Shown piece by piece: positions 24,955 to 33,706 of a DNA stretch of 46,011 nt; position 1 is the first letter of the stretch, and every line of letters begins with the position of its first letter. The notes beneath the pieces were generated by a model, which was not told where the DNA came from, made no database searches, and saw nothing but the letters and a program-made list of their open reading frames with translations. The position numbers and the translations under genes were made by a program. This stretch comes from an uncultured Eubacterium sp. (GTDB taxonomy: Bacteria; Bacillota_A; Clostridia; Lachnospirales; Lachnospiraceae): the NCBI GenBank assembly GCA_948468465.1, contig CAOKJJ010000014.1, forward strand, positions 1 through 46,011. The letters are read 5' to 3'.

Positions 24955-25725
24955 TTATCTCCTTTCAGCCTTTCCAAAGAGGGAACAGGCAGCCAATAAA
25001 CAAATAACAGTGATACAGGAGGCAACAGGCAGCCACGGAACGAGTGCAGGCTCGGCTGTACTGAGATTGGCGGCTACCTTGCCATACTCTGCCGTTATCA
25101 CAAAGAACGGGTAAGCCATAGGATACGCAAACCAGGCTTTTGTGTTAATGATTAATACGGACGGCACGATAGAAGCAAGCCCTATCCCGACAGAGAAAAT
25201 CGGTGTCTGGATACAAACCGATAACAGCCAGAAAAAGGCAAGCATCGGTATGGATGATGCAAGCAGCAGCCCTGCTTGCTTACATACAAACAGCGGCGGC
25301 AGGAAAAAAGGATAGTTCTGCGTTTTTGTCACAATAGCAGCGCTCAGATAATACATGGCAGCTGACATAAGCACCTGTACAGTGGCCAGGGAAAGCAGCA
25401 CAAAAAACTTGGCGATACATAATTTTGCCGTAGGGACGGGCAGGGAAAGCATTTTCAAAATACCCCTGCCGCTTCTTTCGGTCTGGTTAAGCAGGACGGT
25501 ACTGACAACCATGCTTGCAGGAAAGATAAACCACGACATTCCAAGAAATCCCTGTATCAAAAAGTTGTATTCCGCGGATATGCCCTCTGCCTGCATTTGA
25601 AAGTTGATATCAGCATTCAAAATGGATGGAAGCCATAAGGCAATTACTGCTGCCGCTAAAATCAGCAGGATTTTAGAACGGCGTATTTTCTGAAACTCAA
25701 CACCAAGTAATGAAAGAAAATTCAT
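24955..25725 (-). CDS. LanG-like lantibiotic-protection ABC permease
   Basis: A 256-aa ABC-2-type permease with about six membrane segments. It begins NFLSLLGVEFQKIRRSKI, the usual start of LanE/LanG/BcrB-type subunits. The true start at 25725 follows AAGGAGGG and gives a 4-nt ATGA overlap with the preceding permease gene; upstream in-frame codons are only the antiparallel reading of that gene. Together with the next permease and the ATPase it should form a heterodimeric exporter that expels membrane-active peptides such as lantibiotics or bacitracin. Confidence 0.85.
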   Translation of the reverse strand: MNFLSLLGVEFQKIRRSKILLILAAAVIALWLPSILNADINFQMQAEGISAEYNFLIQGFLGMSWFIFPASMVVSTVLLNQTERSGRGILKMLSLPVPTAKLCIAKFFVLLSLATVQVLMSAAMYYLSAAIVTKTQNYPFFLPPLFVCKQAGLLLASSIPMLAFFWLLSVCIQTPIFSVGIGLASIVPSVLIINTKAWFAYPMAYPFFVITAEYGKVAANLSTAEPALVPWLPVASCITVICLLAACSLFGKAERR

Positions 25726-26450
25726 TCCACAGCCCTCCTTAGTTTTAAAAGCATTACTTCTGCAGCAGCGATAACAGCGATTTCTATCACACTTGCAGCC
25801 AGCATATTTCTGATCACAGTTTCTGCCGTTCCCGCAAATATTTGAAACGGCAAAGCAAACGGAAACAGGGATAAAACAAATGTATCTGTCGGCAGCATGG
25901 TTGCCGTAAACACACAAATAACTTCAATGCCAAGTGATACCCACATATTCTGGCACAGCGATGCGATGAGAAGTGATAACAATGTTGCCGGCAGCATTAA
26001 GGCAAAAGCATATCCAAAGCTTTTGAACAGTTCCAATGTAAAATTGACCGAAAGCTCATACGCATACCAATGTACAGAACAGTAAGCGATACCAGTCGCT
26101 TCAAACACTAAAATCACAATTCCCATACCCGCAAGCAGAAGCGTTTTGCCAAAAAATAAATCTCGTTCCCTGACAGGCAGCATACACATTTTCAGCATGG
26201 CGTTATCTGCGTACTCGGTATGGTACATCAGGCACGCGCCTGCCGCTAAAAGCAGCACATTGAGCATAGACATCATCTGCCAGTTGGCGTCCATTAAAAT
26301 TTGAATCGGAGAGCCGTCAAGTCCGATATAAATGTCTGAACGGAATGCCATATTTATGACAGGAACGGCCGCAGCCAGCAGGCCGCCTGTTATGCATGCA
26401 GGGATAAATCCTGTTCGTTTTATTTTTCTGCATTCCAAACCAAAGGTCAT
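25722..26450 (-). CDS. LanE-like lantibiotic-protection ABC permease
   Basis: A 242-aa ABC-2-type membrane protein with about six hydrophobic segments. It begins TFGLECRKIKRTGFIPACI and has the YHTEYADNAMLKMCMLPVRER loop typical of MutE/EpiE-like subunits. It overlaps the ATPase gene upstream and the second permease downstream by 4 nt each, so all three are translationally coupled. Confidence 0.85.
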   Translation of the reverse strand: MTFGLECRKIKRTGFIPACITGGLLAAAVPVINMAFRSDIYIGLDGSPIQILMDANWQMMSMLNVLLLAAGACLMYHTEYADNAMLKMCMLPVRERDLFFGKTLLLAGMGIVILVFEATGIAYCSVHWYAYELSVNFTLELFKSFGYAFALMLPATLLSLLIASLCQNMWVSLGIEVICVFTATMLPTDTFVLSLFPFALPFQIFAGTAETVIRNMLAASVIEIAVIAAAEVMLLKLRRAVE

Positions 26451-27202
26451 CTTGCACCACCTCTTTCTCTGTTATCGGCTTCAATCAACGCAAGGAAAGT
26501 ATCTTCCAGATGATCGGCAGGACAGCCCTGTGATACAGCTTTTTGCGTCAGTTCCTGAAGGCTTCCTTCAAAGAGCAGCCGCCCGTGATTGAGAATGCCG
26601 ATATTGTCCGCCATAAGCTCGATTTCAGAAAGCAGGTGTGAAGATACCAGGACCGTGCAGTCAAACTTTTGCGGCAGAGAACGGATCAGCGTTCGGATTT
26701 CGTGGATGCCTACGGGGTCAAGCCCGTTTGTCGGCTCGTCGAGAATAAGGACAGGCGGCCTGCCAATCAATGCGCCGGCAAGCCCTAATCGTTGTTTCAT
26801 GCCGAGCGAATATTTTTTGGCCAGCCGGTTTTTATACGGTGTCAGCCCAACAAGTTCTAAAGCATCTGCAACAGCAGTTTTGGACAATCCTAAAATCCTG
26901 CATATAATTTCCAGATTTTCCCTGCCGCTTAAATTTCCGTAAAAAGCAGGGGCCTCAATAAATGACCCGACTTCCTTCAAAATCTCAATGCGGTTCTGCG
27001 GATATTTTTTCCCGCCAATGACGAAAGAACCGTCTGTGGGTTTTGTCAGTCCAAGGAACATTTTCATCGTTGTGGATTTGCCTGCTCCATTCGGACCGAG
27101 GAATCCGTACACCTTTCCTTTGGGGATATGGAGATTCACTCCGGATACAGCCGTAAAGTCTGCATAGCATTTGGTTAAGTTGTTTGTTTCAATCATGTTC
27201 AT
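26447..27202 (-). CDS. LanF-like ABC transporter ATP-binding protein
   Basis: A 251-aa ATPase with Walker A GPNGAGKST (about 34-42), the Q-loop, signature YSLGMKQRLGLAGAL, Walker B PVLILDEPTNGLD and the switch histidine in VSSHLLSEIE. This is the BcrA/LanF class that powers removal of bacitracin-like or lantibiotic peptides from the membrane. It is the first gene of a minus-strand operon diverging from a two-component system. The ATG at 27202 follows AAAGGAG. Confidence 0.92.
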   Translation of the reverse strand: MNMIETNNLTKCYADFTAVSGVNLHIPKGKVYGFLGPNGAGKSTTMKMFLGLTKPTDGSFVIGGKKYPQNRIEILKEVGSFIEAPAFYGNLSGRENLEIICRILGLSKTAVADALELVGLTPYKNRLAKKYSLGMKQRLGLAGALIGRPPVLILDEPTNGLDPVGIHEIRTLIRSLPQKFDCTVLVSSHLLSEIELMADNIGILNHGRLLFEGSLQELTQKAVSQGCPADHLEDTFLALIEADNRERGGAR

Positions 27203-27232
27203 AGCTGTCTGCTCCTTTCTTGATCTGGCTTC

Positions 27233-27288
27233 ATTCTATCATCCCAACCTTACGGCAGCATTCTCCCTGCCTTACATCTGCCTTACAT
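27233..27288 (-). promoter_or_regulatory. LanF promoter with helically phased response-regulator boxes
   Basis: CCTTAC occurs at 27248, 27270 and 27281 (spacings 22 and 11 bp, so on one face of the helix). The last two belong to exact 11-bp tandem copies of CTGCCTTACAT (27267-27288). On the minus strand the likely -10 is TAGAAT (27233-27238), but the -35 slot 17 bp upstream is poor, so activation by the divergent OmpR-family regulator bound at these boxes is likely. Confidence 0.6.
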
Positions 27289-27300
27289 TTTTTCGCACAT

Positions 27301-27329
27301 TATGACTTTTTATTTTTGTGTGGTATAAT
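27301..27329 (+). promoter_or_regulatory. Promoter of the two-component system
   Basis: A perfect TATAAT (27324-27329) with an extended TGG ahead of it lies 41 bp before the response regulator start codon. The -35 region (TATGAC, 27301-27306) is weak. Confidence 0.55.
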
Positions 27330-27370
27330 AGAAAGTAAATAGAAAGCAGTTAAGGAAAGAAGGTGTCCGT

Positions 27371-28075
27371 ATGGATTTTGATTATTTAAAGCAGAAACGG
27401 CTGCTGCTCGTAGATGATGAGCAGGAGCTTTTGGATATGGTGGTAGCTATTTTAAAAGAGGAAGGTTTTCATTCCATAGCAGCCGCACGAAATGTGAAGG
27501 AAGCGCTGGCTCTGGCAGACAGTTTTCATCCGCAGCTGGCAATCCTTGATGTCATGCTGCCGGACGGCAATGGGTTTTCCCTTATGGAACAGTTAAAACA
27601 AAAAGGGGAATATCCTGTATTGTTTTTAACTGCCCGTGGCGAGGATGAGGATAAGTTCAAAGGCTTTGGCCTTGGCGCCGATGATTATGTGGTCAAGCCT
27701 TTTCTTCCAAAGGAGCTGGTATTCCGCATCATGGCAATTCTGCGCAGAAGCTATAAAGATGAAAATCCTCTTGTAAAACTGCAGGACAGCGAGATTGACT
27801 TTGACCGTGCAGAAGTCATCAAAGGCGGGGAACATATGGCCCTGACCGCCAAGGAACACGATATTCTGGCGGCCCTGTACCGCAGCGCGGGCCGTATCGT
27901 TACGATAGATGCCCTGTGTGAAGCGGCGTGGGGCGAAAATCCTTTCGGATATGAAAATTCTTTGATGGTTCATATAAGACGCATCAGGGAAAAAATCGAA
28001 TTAAATCCCTCGCGCCCCGTATCTCTGATCACAGTTAAGGGATTAGGATATAAGCTGATAGTCGGGGGTAAATGA
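27371..28075 (+). CDS. OmpR-family response regulator (LanR-like)
   Basis: A 234-aa regulator. The receiver domain (about 10-125) has acidic pocket Asp15/Asp16, phosphoacceptor Asp60 in LAILDVMLPDG and the conserved Lys in VVKPFLP. The C-terminal winged helix (about 135-232) ends with SLITVKGLGYKL. It is one base away from its kinase gene and diverges from the LanFEG-like exporter, so it probably controls that operon in response to an antimicrobial peptide or cell-wall stress. Confidence 0.92.
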   Translation: MDFDYLKQKRLLLVDDEQELLDMVVAILKEEGFHSIAAARNVKEALALADSFHPQLAILDVMLPDGNGFSLMEQLKQKGEYPVLFLTARGEDEDKFKGFGLGADDYVVKPFLPKELVFRIMAILRRSYKDENPLVKLQDSEIDFDRAEVIKGGEHMALTAKEHDILAALYRSAGRIVTIDALCEAAWGENPFGYENSLMVHIRRIREKIELNPSRPVSLITVKGLGYKLIVGGK

Positions 28076-28076
28076 T

Positions 28077-29477
28077 ATGAAAGGCGTACCGAAACTCATA
28101 CGCCGTTTTGTCGGCATTTTGTTTTTCAGCTCCATTCTGCTGATTACCTTAAATATCGTCCTGCTGGCTGCAGTTACATTAAGGCAGATGCCCAATGGAG
28201 CGCCGTGGAAAACGGCTGAAGAAACTGCTGCGGCTTTACATCAGACAGAGGAGGGAACGTATGTACTGGACAGTGAAATGGCTCTGGAACTAAAGGAAGA
28301 GAATGTCTGGGGCATTTTTATCGACAACGACACAAAAAAGGTTGTCTGGAAAACCGATGATTTGCCGGACACCATACCCAAAGCCTATACGCTGTCAGAC
28401 ATAGCAAGCCTGACCCGTGGTTATATAGACGGTTATCCCACCTTTACAGGAGAAGCAGAAGACGGACTTGTCGTGCTTGGTTATCCGAAAGAGAGTTTTT
28501 GGAAACATATGTGGCCGGGCTGGGATTATCGGCTTATCGCTGACTTGCCGAAAATTGTACTTACGGTACTGATTATCAATGTCATCGTCATATTTATGAT
28601 CTATGCGACAGCAAATGCAAAACTCTTAAAATCCGTCGGTCCCATTACAAAGGGAATCCAGGATTTATCGGCGGGAGAGCCTGTGCGCATCAAAGAAAGC
28701 GGACTGCTTTCTGAAATTTCCGCAAACATCAATCGTACTTCTGATATTCTTCAAAATCAGAAATATCAGCTCCGAAAAAAGGAAACTGCCAGAGCAAACT
28801 GGATTGCGGGAGTTTCGCACGACATTCGAACGCCGCTGTCTATGGTAATGGGCTATGCAGGCCAGTTAAAAGACGATGCGGATTTGACGGACGATAAACG
28901 AAAGAAGGCGGAAGTCATCGTAAAGCAAAGCAGGCGCATGCAGAATTTGATCAATGACCTTAATCTTGCCTCCAAGTTGGAGTACAATATGCAGCCGATA
29001 AAACCGGAAAGGCAAAATCTGATTGCGATTGTCCGCCAGGTTGCCGTCGATTTTATTAATATGGATATCGAGGGCAAATACCCGATAGAATGGCAGACCG
29101 ATGAAGCCTTAACGCTATGCCCGGTCAATGCGGACAAGGATTTGTTAAAACGTGCGGTTGGCAATCTCCTTCAAAACAGCATCAACCATAACGAACAAGG
29201 CTGTAACATTTATATCAAGGTGACGGCGGATGCCAATGGGTATACCGTAACAGTTTCCGATGATGGTGTCGGGGCAGCGGATGCGTTGATAGAAAAGCTC
29301 AACAAGACACCCCATTATATGCTCTGCGATGAAAACACAACCGAGCAGCGGCACGGCCTGGGATTGCTGATTGTCAGGCAGATCGTATCCGCCCACGGCG
29401 GAACAACCGTCATTGGCAATAGTTCTTATGGAGGATTTTCGGTAAAACTTATGCTGCCATCGAATGCAGATCGTTAA
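28077..29477 (+). CDS. Sensor histidine kinase (LanK-like)
   Basis: A 466-aa membrane kinase. TM1 is at about 11-34 and TM2 at 158-177, enclosing an extracytoplasmic sensor of about 120 residues. A HAMP-like linker follows, then the H box GVSHDIRTP with His248. The N box is LLQNSINHNEQG, with G1 DDGVGA and G2 GLGLLIVRQI in the ATPase domain. It directly follows the response regulator gene (GGGGG ribosome binding site). The sizeable outside domain differs from the short BceS-type intramembrane sensors. Confidence 0.92.
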   Translation: MKGVPKLIRRFVGILFFSSILLITLNIVLLAAVTLRQMPNGAPWKTAEETAAALHQTEEGTYVLDSEMALELKEENVWGIFIDNDTKKVVWKTDDLPDTIPKAYTLSDIASLTRGYIDGYPTFTGEAEDGLVVLGYPKESFWKHMWPGWDYRLIADLPKIVLTVLIINVIVIFMIYATANAKLLKSVGPITKGIQDLSAGEPVRIKESGLLSEISANINRTSDILQNQKYQLRKKETARANWIAGVSHDIRTPLSMVMGYAGQLKDDADLTDDKRKKAEVIVKQSRRMQNLINDLNLASKLEYNMQPIKPERQNLIAIVRQVAVDFINMDIEGKYPIEWQTDEALTLCPVNADKDLLKRAVGNLLQNSINHNEQGCNIYIKVTADANGYTVTVSDDGVGAADALIEKLNKTPHYMLCDENTTEQRHGLGLLIVRQIVSAHGGTTVIGNSSYGGFSVKLMLPSNADR

Positions 29478-29577
29478 AGCCGATCCATGATCCATAAATC
29501 ATCACAGATGCTGACTTTTTTTGTCCTGGAAGGTAAAAGAGTTATCTTTCCATCATTGTTTTATAAAAATATCCAGG

Positions 29578-29606
29578 TTGCTTTTTTCCGCATCCTTTCG
29601 TATACT
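29578..29606 (+). promoter_or_regulatory. Candidate promoter of the AAA-ATPase gene
   Basis: TTGCTT (29578-29583) and TATACT (29601-29606) are 17 bp apart, about 50 bp ahead of the GTG start. Confidence 0.55.
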
Positions 29607-29654
29607 TAAAAACAAGAAAACAGTAATGCGGCAAAATCATCAGGGAGGTGCAAA

Positions 29655-31382
29655 GTGATCAGGAAAGCAGCAGTCGGAAAACAGGATTTTCGTGAAATCA
29701 TAGAAGGCAATTACTTTTACGTCGATAAAACCGGCTTTATAAAAGAATGGTGGGAAAATGGCGATGATGTTACTCTGATCACCCGGCCAAGGCGGTTTGG
29801 AAAAACACTGACGATGCGTATGACAGAGCAGTTTTTTTCCGTAAAATATGCTGCATGCGGCAGCATTTTCCATGGATTAAAGATCTGGGAAGAAGAGAAA
29901 TACCAAAAGCTGCAGGGGACATATCCGGTCATTTACTTAAGCTTTGCGATCATCAAAGAGGATTCATTTGAAAAAACGAAGAAAAAGATCTGCCAGTTAA
30001 TCGCGAATTTATATGCTGATTATACATTTTTGCTTAAAAGTGACTGTTTAACGGAAAACGATAAGATTTTTTTTAGCAGAGTGTCTGCGGATATGGATGA
30101 TGTGACTGCTACAATGGCATTGTATCAGCTTTCCATTGCTTTGCACAACTATTATAATAAAAAAGTGATCATACTTCTGGACGAATATGATACGCCGATG
30201 CAGGAAGCATATCTGAAAGGATATTGGGAGGAACTCATTATTTTTATAAGGAGTTTATTTAATGCCGCTTTTAAATCAAATCCCTGCCTGGAACGGGCCA
30301 TTATGACTGGCATTACCAGGGTAGGAAAAGAATCCATTTTTTCAGATCTGAATAATTTAAAGGTTGTTACAGTGACTTCTAAATCGTATGCGTCTGCTTT
30401 TGGATTTACAGAAGACGAGGTATCAGCGGCCTTGACAGAATATGGGCTTGCTAAGAAGAAAGAGGATGTCAGGCAATGGTATGACGGTTTTACATTTGGC
30501 AGCTGCAGCCATATTTATAATCCGTGGTCTGTCGTGAATTTTCTGGCCGAGCGGGAGGTTGCTCCTTACTGGGCAAATACGAGCTCGAATGGATTGGTAA
30601 AAAAACTGTTTCGCCAGCGTGGAAAAAGATTTAAGATCATACTGGAAGACCTGCTTATCGGAAAATCATTTGAAACGGCATTATTAAATGAAGAGATCAT
30701 TTTCAGCCAGCTGGACCACAAAGAAAGCTCTGCCTGGAGTCTGCTGCTGGCCTGCGGCTACCTGAAAGCAATTCATGTGAAAAGATGTCCGAACGGTAAA
30801 AAAAGATATACGCTTTCAATTACAAATATGGAAGTACGTACTGTGTTTGACGAAATTGTGACAGAGATCTTTTCAAGCAGCGAATCTGATTATAGTGAAT
30901 TTTCGGAGGCTCTTCTTTTGGGAGACAAAAAGCTTATGAATGAATATGTGAATACGGTTGCGGCAGAAACCTTCAGCTTTTTTGATACGGGAACACATCC
31001 TTCTGCGTTCAGGCAGTCAGAAAATTTTTATCATGGCTTCGTGTTAGGGTTAATTGCAGATTTGAGAGGGAGGTATGCTGTAACCTCTAACCGGGAAAGT
31101 GGTCTGGGAAGGTATGATGTGCTGCTTGAGCCGGCGGATGCAAGCTGTGATGACGGCATCATTTTGGAATTTAAAGTGCAGGAGCCTGCAGAGGGGTCCT
31201 TGCAGGCTGCGGTGCGGTCAGCACTTGATCAGATCATAGACAGAAAGTATGCTGCGCATTTGATTTCGAAGGGCATTCCAAAAGAGCGTATCCGGATCTA
31301 TGGTTTTGCGTTCAGAGGAAAGGAAGTACTGATTGACGGAGGATTTATACAGAAATTGGAGCAGGAGAAAGGAAATGGTTAA
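29655..31382 (+). CDS. AAA-ATPase-like protein with C-terminal PD-(D/E)XK nuclease domain
   Basis: A 575-aa protein. The N-terminal AAA-ATPase-like domain has FYVDKTGFIKEWW, the unusual P-loop TRPRRFGKTLTM (about 43-54), Walker B IILLDEYDTPM, and the ITGITRVGKESIFSDLNN sensor block. The C-terminal PDDEXK_9-type domain has GLGRYDVLLEP and the ExK pair in IILEFKV. The start codon is GTG after GGGAGGTG. Such genes occur in many copies in Lachnospiraceae and Bacteroides, possibly in defence or mobile-element control; the role is unproven. It stands alone ahead of the sortase gene. Confidence 0.88.
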   Translation: MIRKAAVGKQDFREIIEGNYFYVDKTGFIKEWWENGDDVTLITRPRRFGKTLTMRMTEQFFSVKYAACGSIFHGLKIWEEEKYQKLQGTYPVIYLSFAIIKEDSFEKTKKKICQLIANLYADYTFLLKSDCLTENDKIFFSRVSADMDDVTATMALYQLSIALHNYYNKKVIILLDEYDTPMQEAYLKGYWEELIIFIRSLFNAAFKSNPCLERAIMTGITRVGKESIFSDLNNLKVVTVTSKSYASAFGFTEDEVSAALTEYGLAKKKEDVRQWYDGFTFGSCSHIYNPWSVVNFLAEREVAPYWANTSSNGLVKKLFRQRGKRFKIILEDLLIGKSFETALLNEEIIFSQLDHKESSAWSLLLACGYLKAIHVKRCPNGKKRYTLSITNMEVRTVFDEIVTEIFSSSESDYSEFSEALLLGDKKLMNEYVNTVAAETFSFFDTGTHPSAFRQSENFYHGFVLGLIADLRGRYAVTSNRESGLGRYDVLLEPADASCDDGIILEFKVQEPAEGSLQAAVRSALDQIIDRKYAAHLISKGIPKERIRIYGFAFRGKEVLIDGGFIQKLEQEKGNG

Positions 31383-31502
31383 AATGATTATTTCAACATA
31401 CCCTTACAGCGAACTTTTTAGCAATAGAATAAATTTGTGATTTGAAACTGCATCAATAAAATTTGGCTGACATGCCGCATGATAGAGGAAGAAGATGAAA
31501 AA

Positions 31503-32915
31503 ATGGTGTTAAACTGGGCAGAGGAAGAAAAAGCTCTTTTGAATATTGAAAAAGTGATTGCATGCAGCTGGTGCATGAACAGCCGGCAGTTGAACGAATG
31601 CTGTAATAATCTGCATAAACAAGATCAAAAAATACTGCCGGGAAAGCTGGGCAGTGCATTCCTCGCTTTATTAGATCAGGTATCTGCCAGAGAGACAGGA
31701 ATGATTGGGAACATCTGGTCAGATTTGATGCAAGATGCAGGACGGCTGCAGAAATTAATAAAGGAACATAAGGAACTGGATCGTAAAGCATGGCTTTTGG
31801 CACTGCCCAAACTGGAAAAACAGAAGGATGTATATTTTAAAACGGATCTGGGAGAGGCATTTGTCCAGACGCTGACAGACAAATTGGAAGCAGGATTGGC
31901 TGAAAGAAGACAGGCACACAACGAAAAGACAGTGATAGAAAGTTTTAGCTGGGAGATTCGTGCAGAGGATGAAAAAGAGCTGGAGAAAATCGCACTTTGG
32001 CTGATGAATGATGTACAGAATCGTAAAGAAAAGACAAAAAAGAAAAAGACAGGCAGTTTCTTAAAACGGTTCAGACAAACTGCGATTGCGGCATGTGCCT
32101 GTCTGTCGGTATGTTTTATGACTGTCTGGCTGCGGGAACAGATAAAAAGTAATCTGGACAGATGGAAGGTACAGCAGATGAAAGTCCCGACTGCTGAAAA
32201 GGAAAAAACTTTCATGGAAGAAAATCCAGAAACGAAAATGCGTGCTGCAGATCATATGGAAGTATCGCCGGATGCAGATGCATCTATGAAAGACAGAGAG
32301 AAGCAGGATGAAACGCCAGCAGAATCCAGACCGAAAAAACTGCCGCAGTATGAGAAAATGTCGGACAAATATCCAGAGCTGTATGGATGGCTTCAGATTC
32401 CAGAAACACAGATTGACATGCCCATCATGCGGCCAAAAGAGGACAGGGAGTTTTATCTGCATCATGATTTTATAGGTGCAGAATCGGCAGAGGGTGCATT
32501 GTTCGTAGATCAGAAAAGCAGCAGCTGGCCACAGGACAGCAATATAGTTATTTATGGGCATAATATGAAAAACGGACATATGTTTGGCATGTTGAAAATG
32601 TATCATGATAAGGATTTTTTTCAGGCGCATAGGAAAATACAGTTTGATACGCTTTATGAAACAGGGCTATATGAGGCAGTGGCTGTGTTGAAAACAAGGA
32701 TATTGAATGAAGATGAAGAAGGGTTTCGTTATTATCAGTTTTTTAACTATCAAAATGAAATGGAATTTCAAAAGTGCCTGGAGTTTATTGAAAAAAACCA
32801 GATGTTTGGAACTGACAGTACATTAGAGTATGGGGATCATATATTGATGCTGTCTACTTGCGAATATTCACAGGAGAATGGAAGATTGGTAATTGTTGCC
32901 CGAAAAATGGATTGA
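31503..32915 (+). CDS. srtB: Class B-type sortase with extended cytoplasmic N-terminus
   Basis: A 470-aa membrane transpeptidase. The C-terminal sortase domain begins near SDKYPELYGWLQIPETQIDMPIM and contains the catalytic His (IVIYGHNMKNG, about residue 353), Cys in LSTCEYSQ (about 453) and Arg in NGRLVIVAR (about 461). A single membrane segment lies at about 192-210. What is odd is the region before it: some 185 charged, helical residues that would face the cytoplasm, with no recognisable domain; class B sortases normally have only a short tail there. An earlier ATG (31479) is in frame but lacks a ribosome binding site. Likely clients include the cohesin protein at 41753. Confidence 0.88.
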   Translation: MVLNWAEEEKALLNIEKVIACSWCMNSRQLNECCNNLHKQDQKILPGKLGSAFLALLDQVSARETGMIGNIWSDLMQDAGRLQKLIKEHKELDRKAWLLALPKLEKQKDVYFKTDLGEAFVQTLTDKLEAGLAERRQAHNEKTVIESFSWEIRAEDEKELEKIALWLMNDVQNRKEKTKKKKTGSFLKRFRQTAIAACACLSVCFMTVWLREQIKSNLDRWKVQQMKVPTAEKEKTFMEENPETKMRAADHMEVSPDADASMKDREKQDETPAESRPKKLPQYEKMSDKYPELYGWLQIPETQIDMPIMRPKEDREFYLHHDFIGAESAEGALFVDQKSSSWPQDSNIVIYGHNMKNGHMFGMLKMYHDKDFFQAHRKIQFDTLYETGLYEAVAVLKTRILNEDEEGFRYYQFFNYQNEMEFQKCLEFIEKNQMFGTDSTLEYGDHILMLSTCEYSQENGRLVIVARKMD

Positions 32916-32937
32916 AAATGTAAGACAGAATTATAAT

Positions 32938-32969
32938 GACCGTTTACCGATAAGGAAGCGGTCTTTTTT
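32938..32969 (+). terminator. Terminator after the sortase gene
   Basis: GACCGTTTACC (32938-32948) pairs with GGAAGCGGTC (32954-32963) with a small bulge, followed by TTTTTT. Confidence 0.82.
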
Positions 32970-33037
32970 GTTTTCACGGAAACGGCAAAGCGCCGAAAAG
33001 GGGCAGCTTGCCGGAACTGGAAGGGAGAGTGGCAGAA

Positions 33038-33655
33038 ATGAAAGAAAAAAGCATAGATTGTAAAGTTTTTGGATATGCCCGTGTGAGTAGCCATGAGCAG
33101 AAAGAAGATAGGCAGGTGATTGCACTTAAAGAAATGGGTGTTCCAGATAAGCAGATTTATATAGATAAACAGTCTGGAAAGAATTTTGACAGGCCCCAGT
33201 ATCAACGGCTGCTGAGGAGGCTGGATGACAGCTCGATCCTGTTTGTGAAGTCCATTGACCGGCTGGGCAGGAATTATGCAGACCTGAATGAGCAGTGGCG
33301 CATTATCACAAAGGAAAAGGGTGCAGATATCGTTGTTATTGATATGCCGCTGCTTGATACAAGGCAGGAAAAGAATCTTCTGGGCACATTGATCAGCGAC
33401 ATTGTACTCGTGCTGCTGAGTTACGTTGCAGAAAATGAGCGTATCAGTATCAGGCAGAGGCAGGCGGAAGGAATCGCCGCTGCAAAAGCAAGAGGTGTAA
33501 AGTTCGGAAGGCCACCAGTACCGCTGCCGGATAATTTTTATGAAGTACATAAGCAGTGGAGGGAGAAGAAACTAACATTAAAACAAGCGGCAAAAGCCTG
33601 CAGCCTGCCGGAAAGCACGTTTTTTGACAAGGCAAGGAAATTTGAAAAGTCCTGA
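33038..33655 (+). CDS. Small serine recombinase (resolvase/invertase family)
   Basis: A 205-aa recombinase of the Tn3-resolvase/Hin-invertase type. The catalytic serine lies in GYARVSSHEQKEDRQ (first Ser after RV, about residue 17), and DRLGRNYADL is the conserved second motif. The long E helix contains AENERISIRQRQAEGIAAAKARGVKFGRP. The C-terminal helix-turn-helix (LTLKQAAKACSLPESTFFDKAR) binds DNA. The ATG at 33038 follows GGGAGAG. The gene is immediately followed by two palindromic sites in opposite orientation and a surface-protein operon, which is the arrangement of a phase-variation switch. Confidence 0.92.
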   Translation: MKEKSIDCKVFGYARVSSHEQKEDRQVIALKEMGVPDKQIYIDKQSGKNFDRPQYQRLLRRLDDSSILFVKSIDRLGRNYADLNEQWRIITKEKGADIVVIDMPLLDTRQEKNLLGTLISDIVLVLLSYVAENERISIRQRQAEGIAAAKARGVKFGRPPVPLPDNFYEVHKQWREKKLTLKQAAKACSLPESTFFDKARKFEKS

Positions 33656-33668
33656 TTTTATGTGTTAG

Positions 33669-33706
33669 GCAGAATCCGAAAAAGTGTACTTTTCCAAATT
33701 CTGCCA
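33669..33706 (+). terminator. Large imperfect palindrome after the recombinase gene
   Basis: The left recombination-like palindrome is extended by GGCAGAAT (33669-33676) and ATTCTGCC (33699-33706), so the whole 38-bp stretch can fold back on itself. This could terminate the recombinase transcript as well as serve as a binding site. The right-hand site lacks this extension. Confidence 0.5.

Noticed and set aside
32061..33550. Long minus-strand open frames (189 and 237 aa) opposite sortase and recombinase
   Set aside because: They are antisense shadows with Phe/Cys/His-rich composition and no ribosome binding sites.
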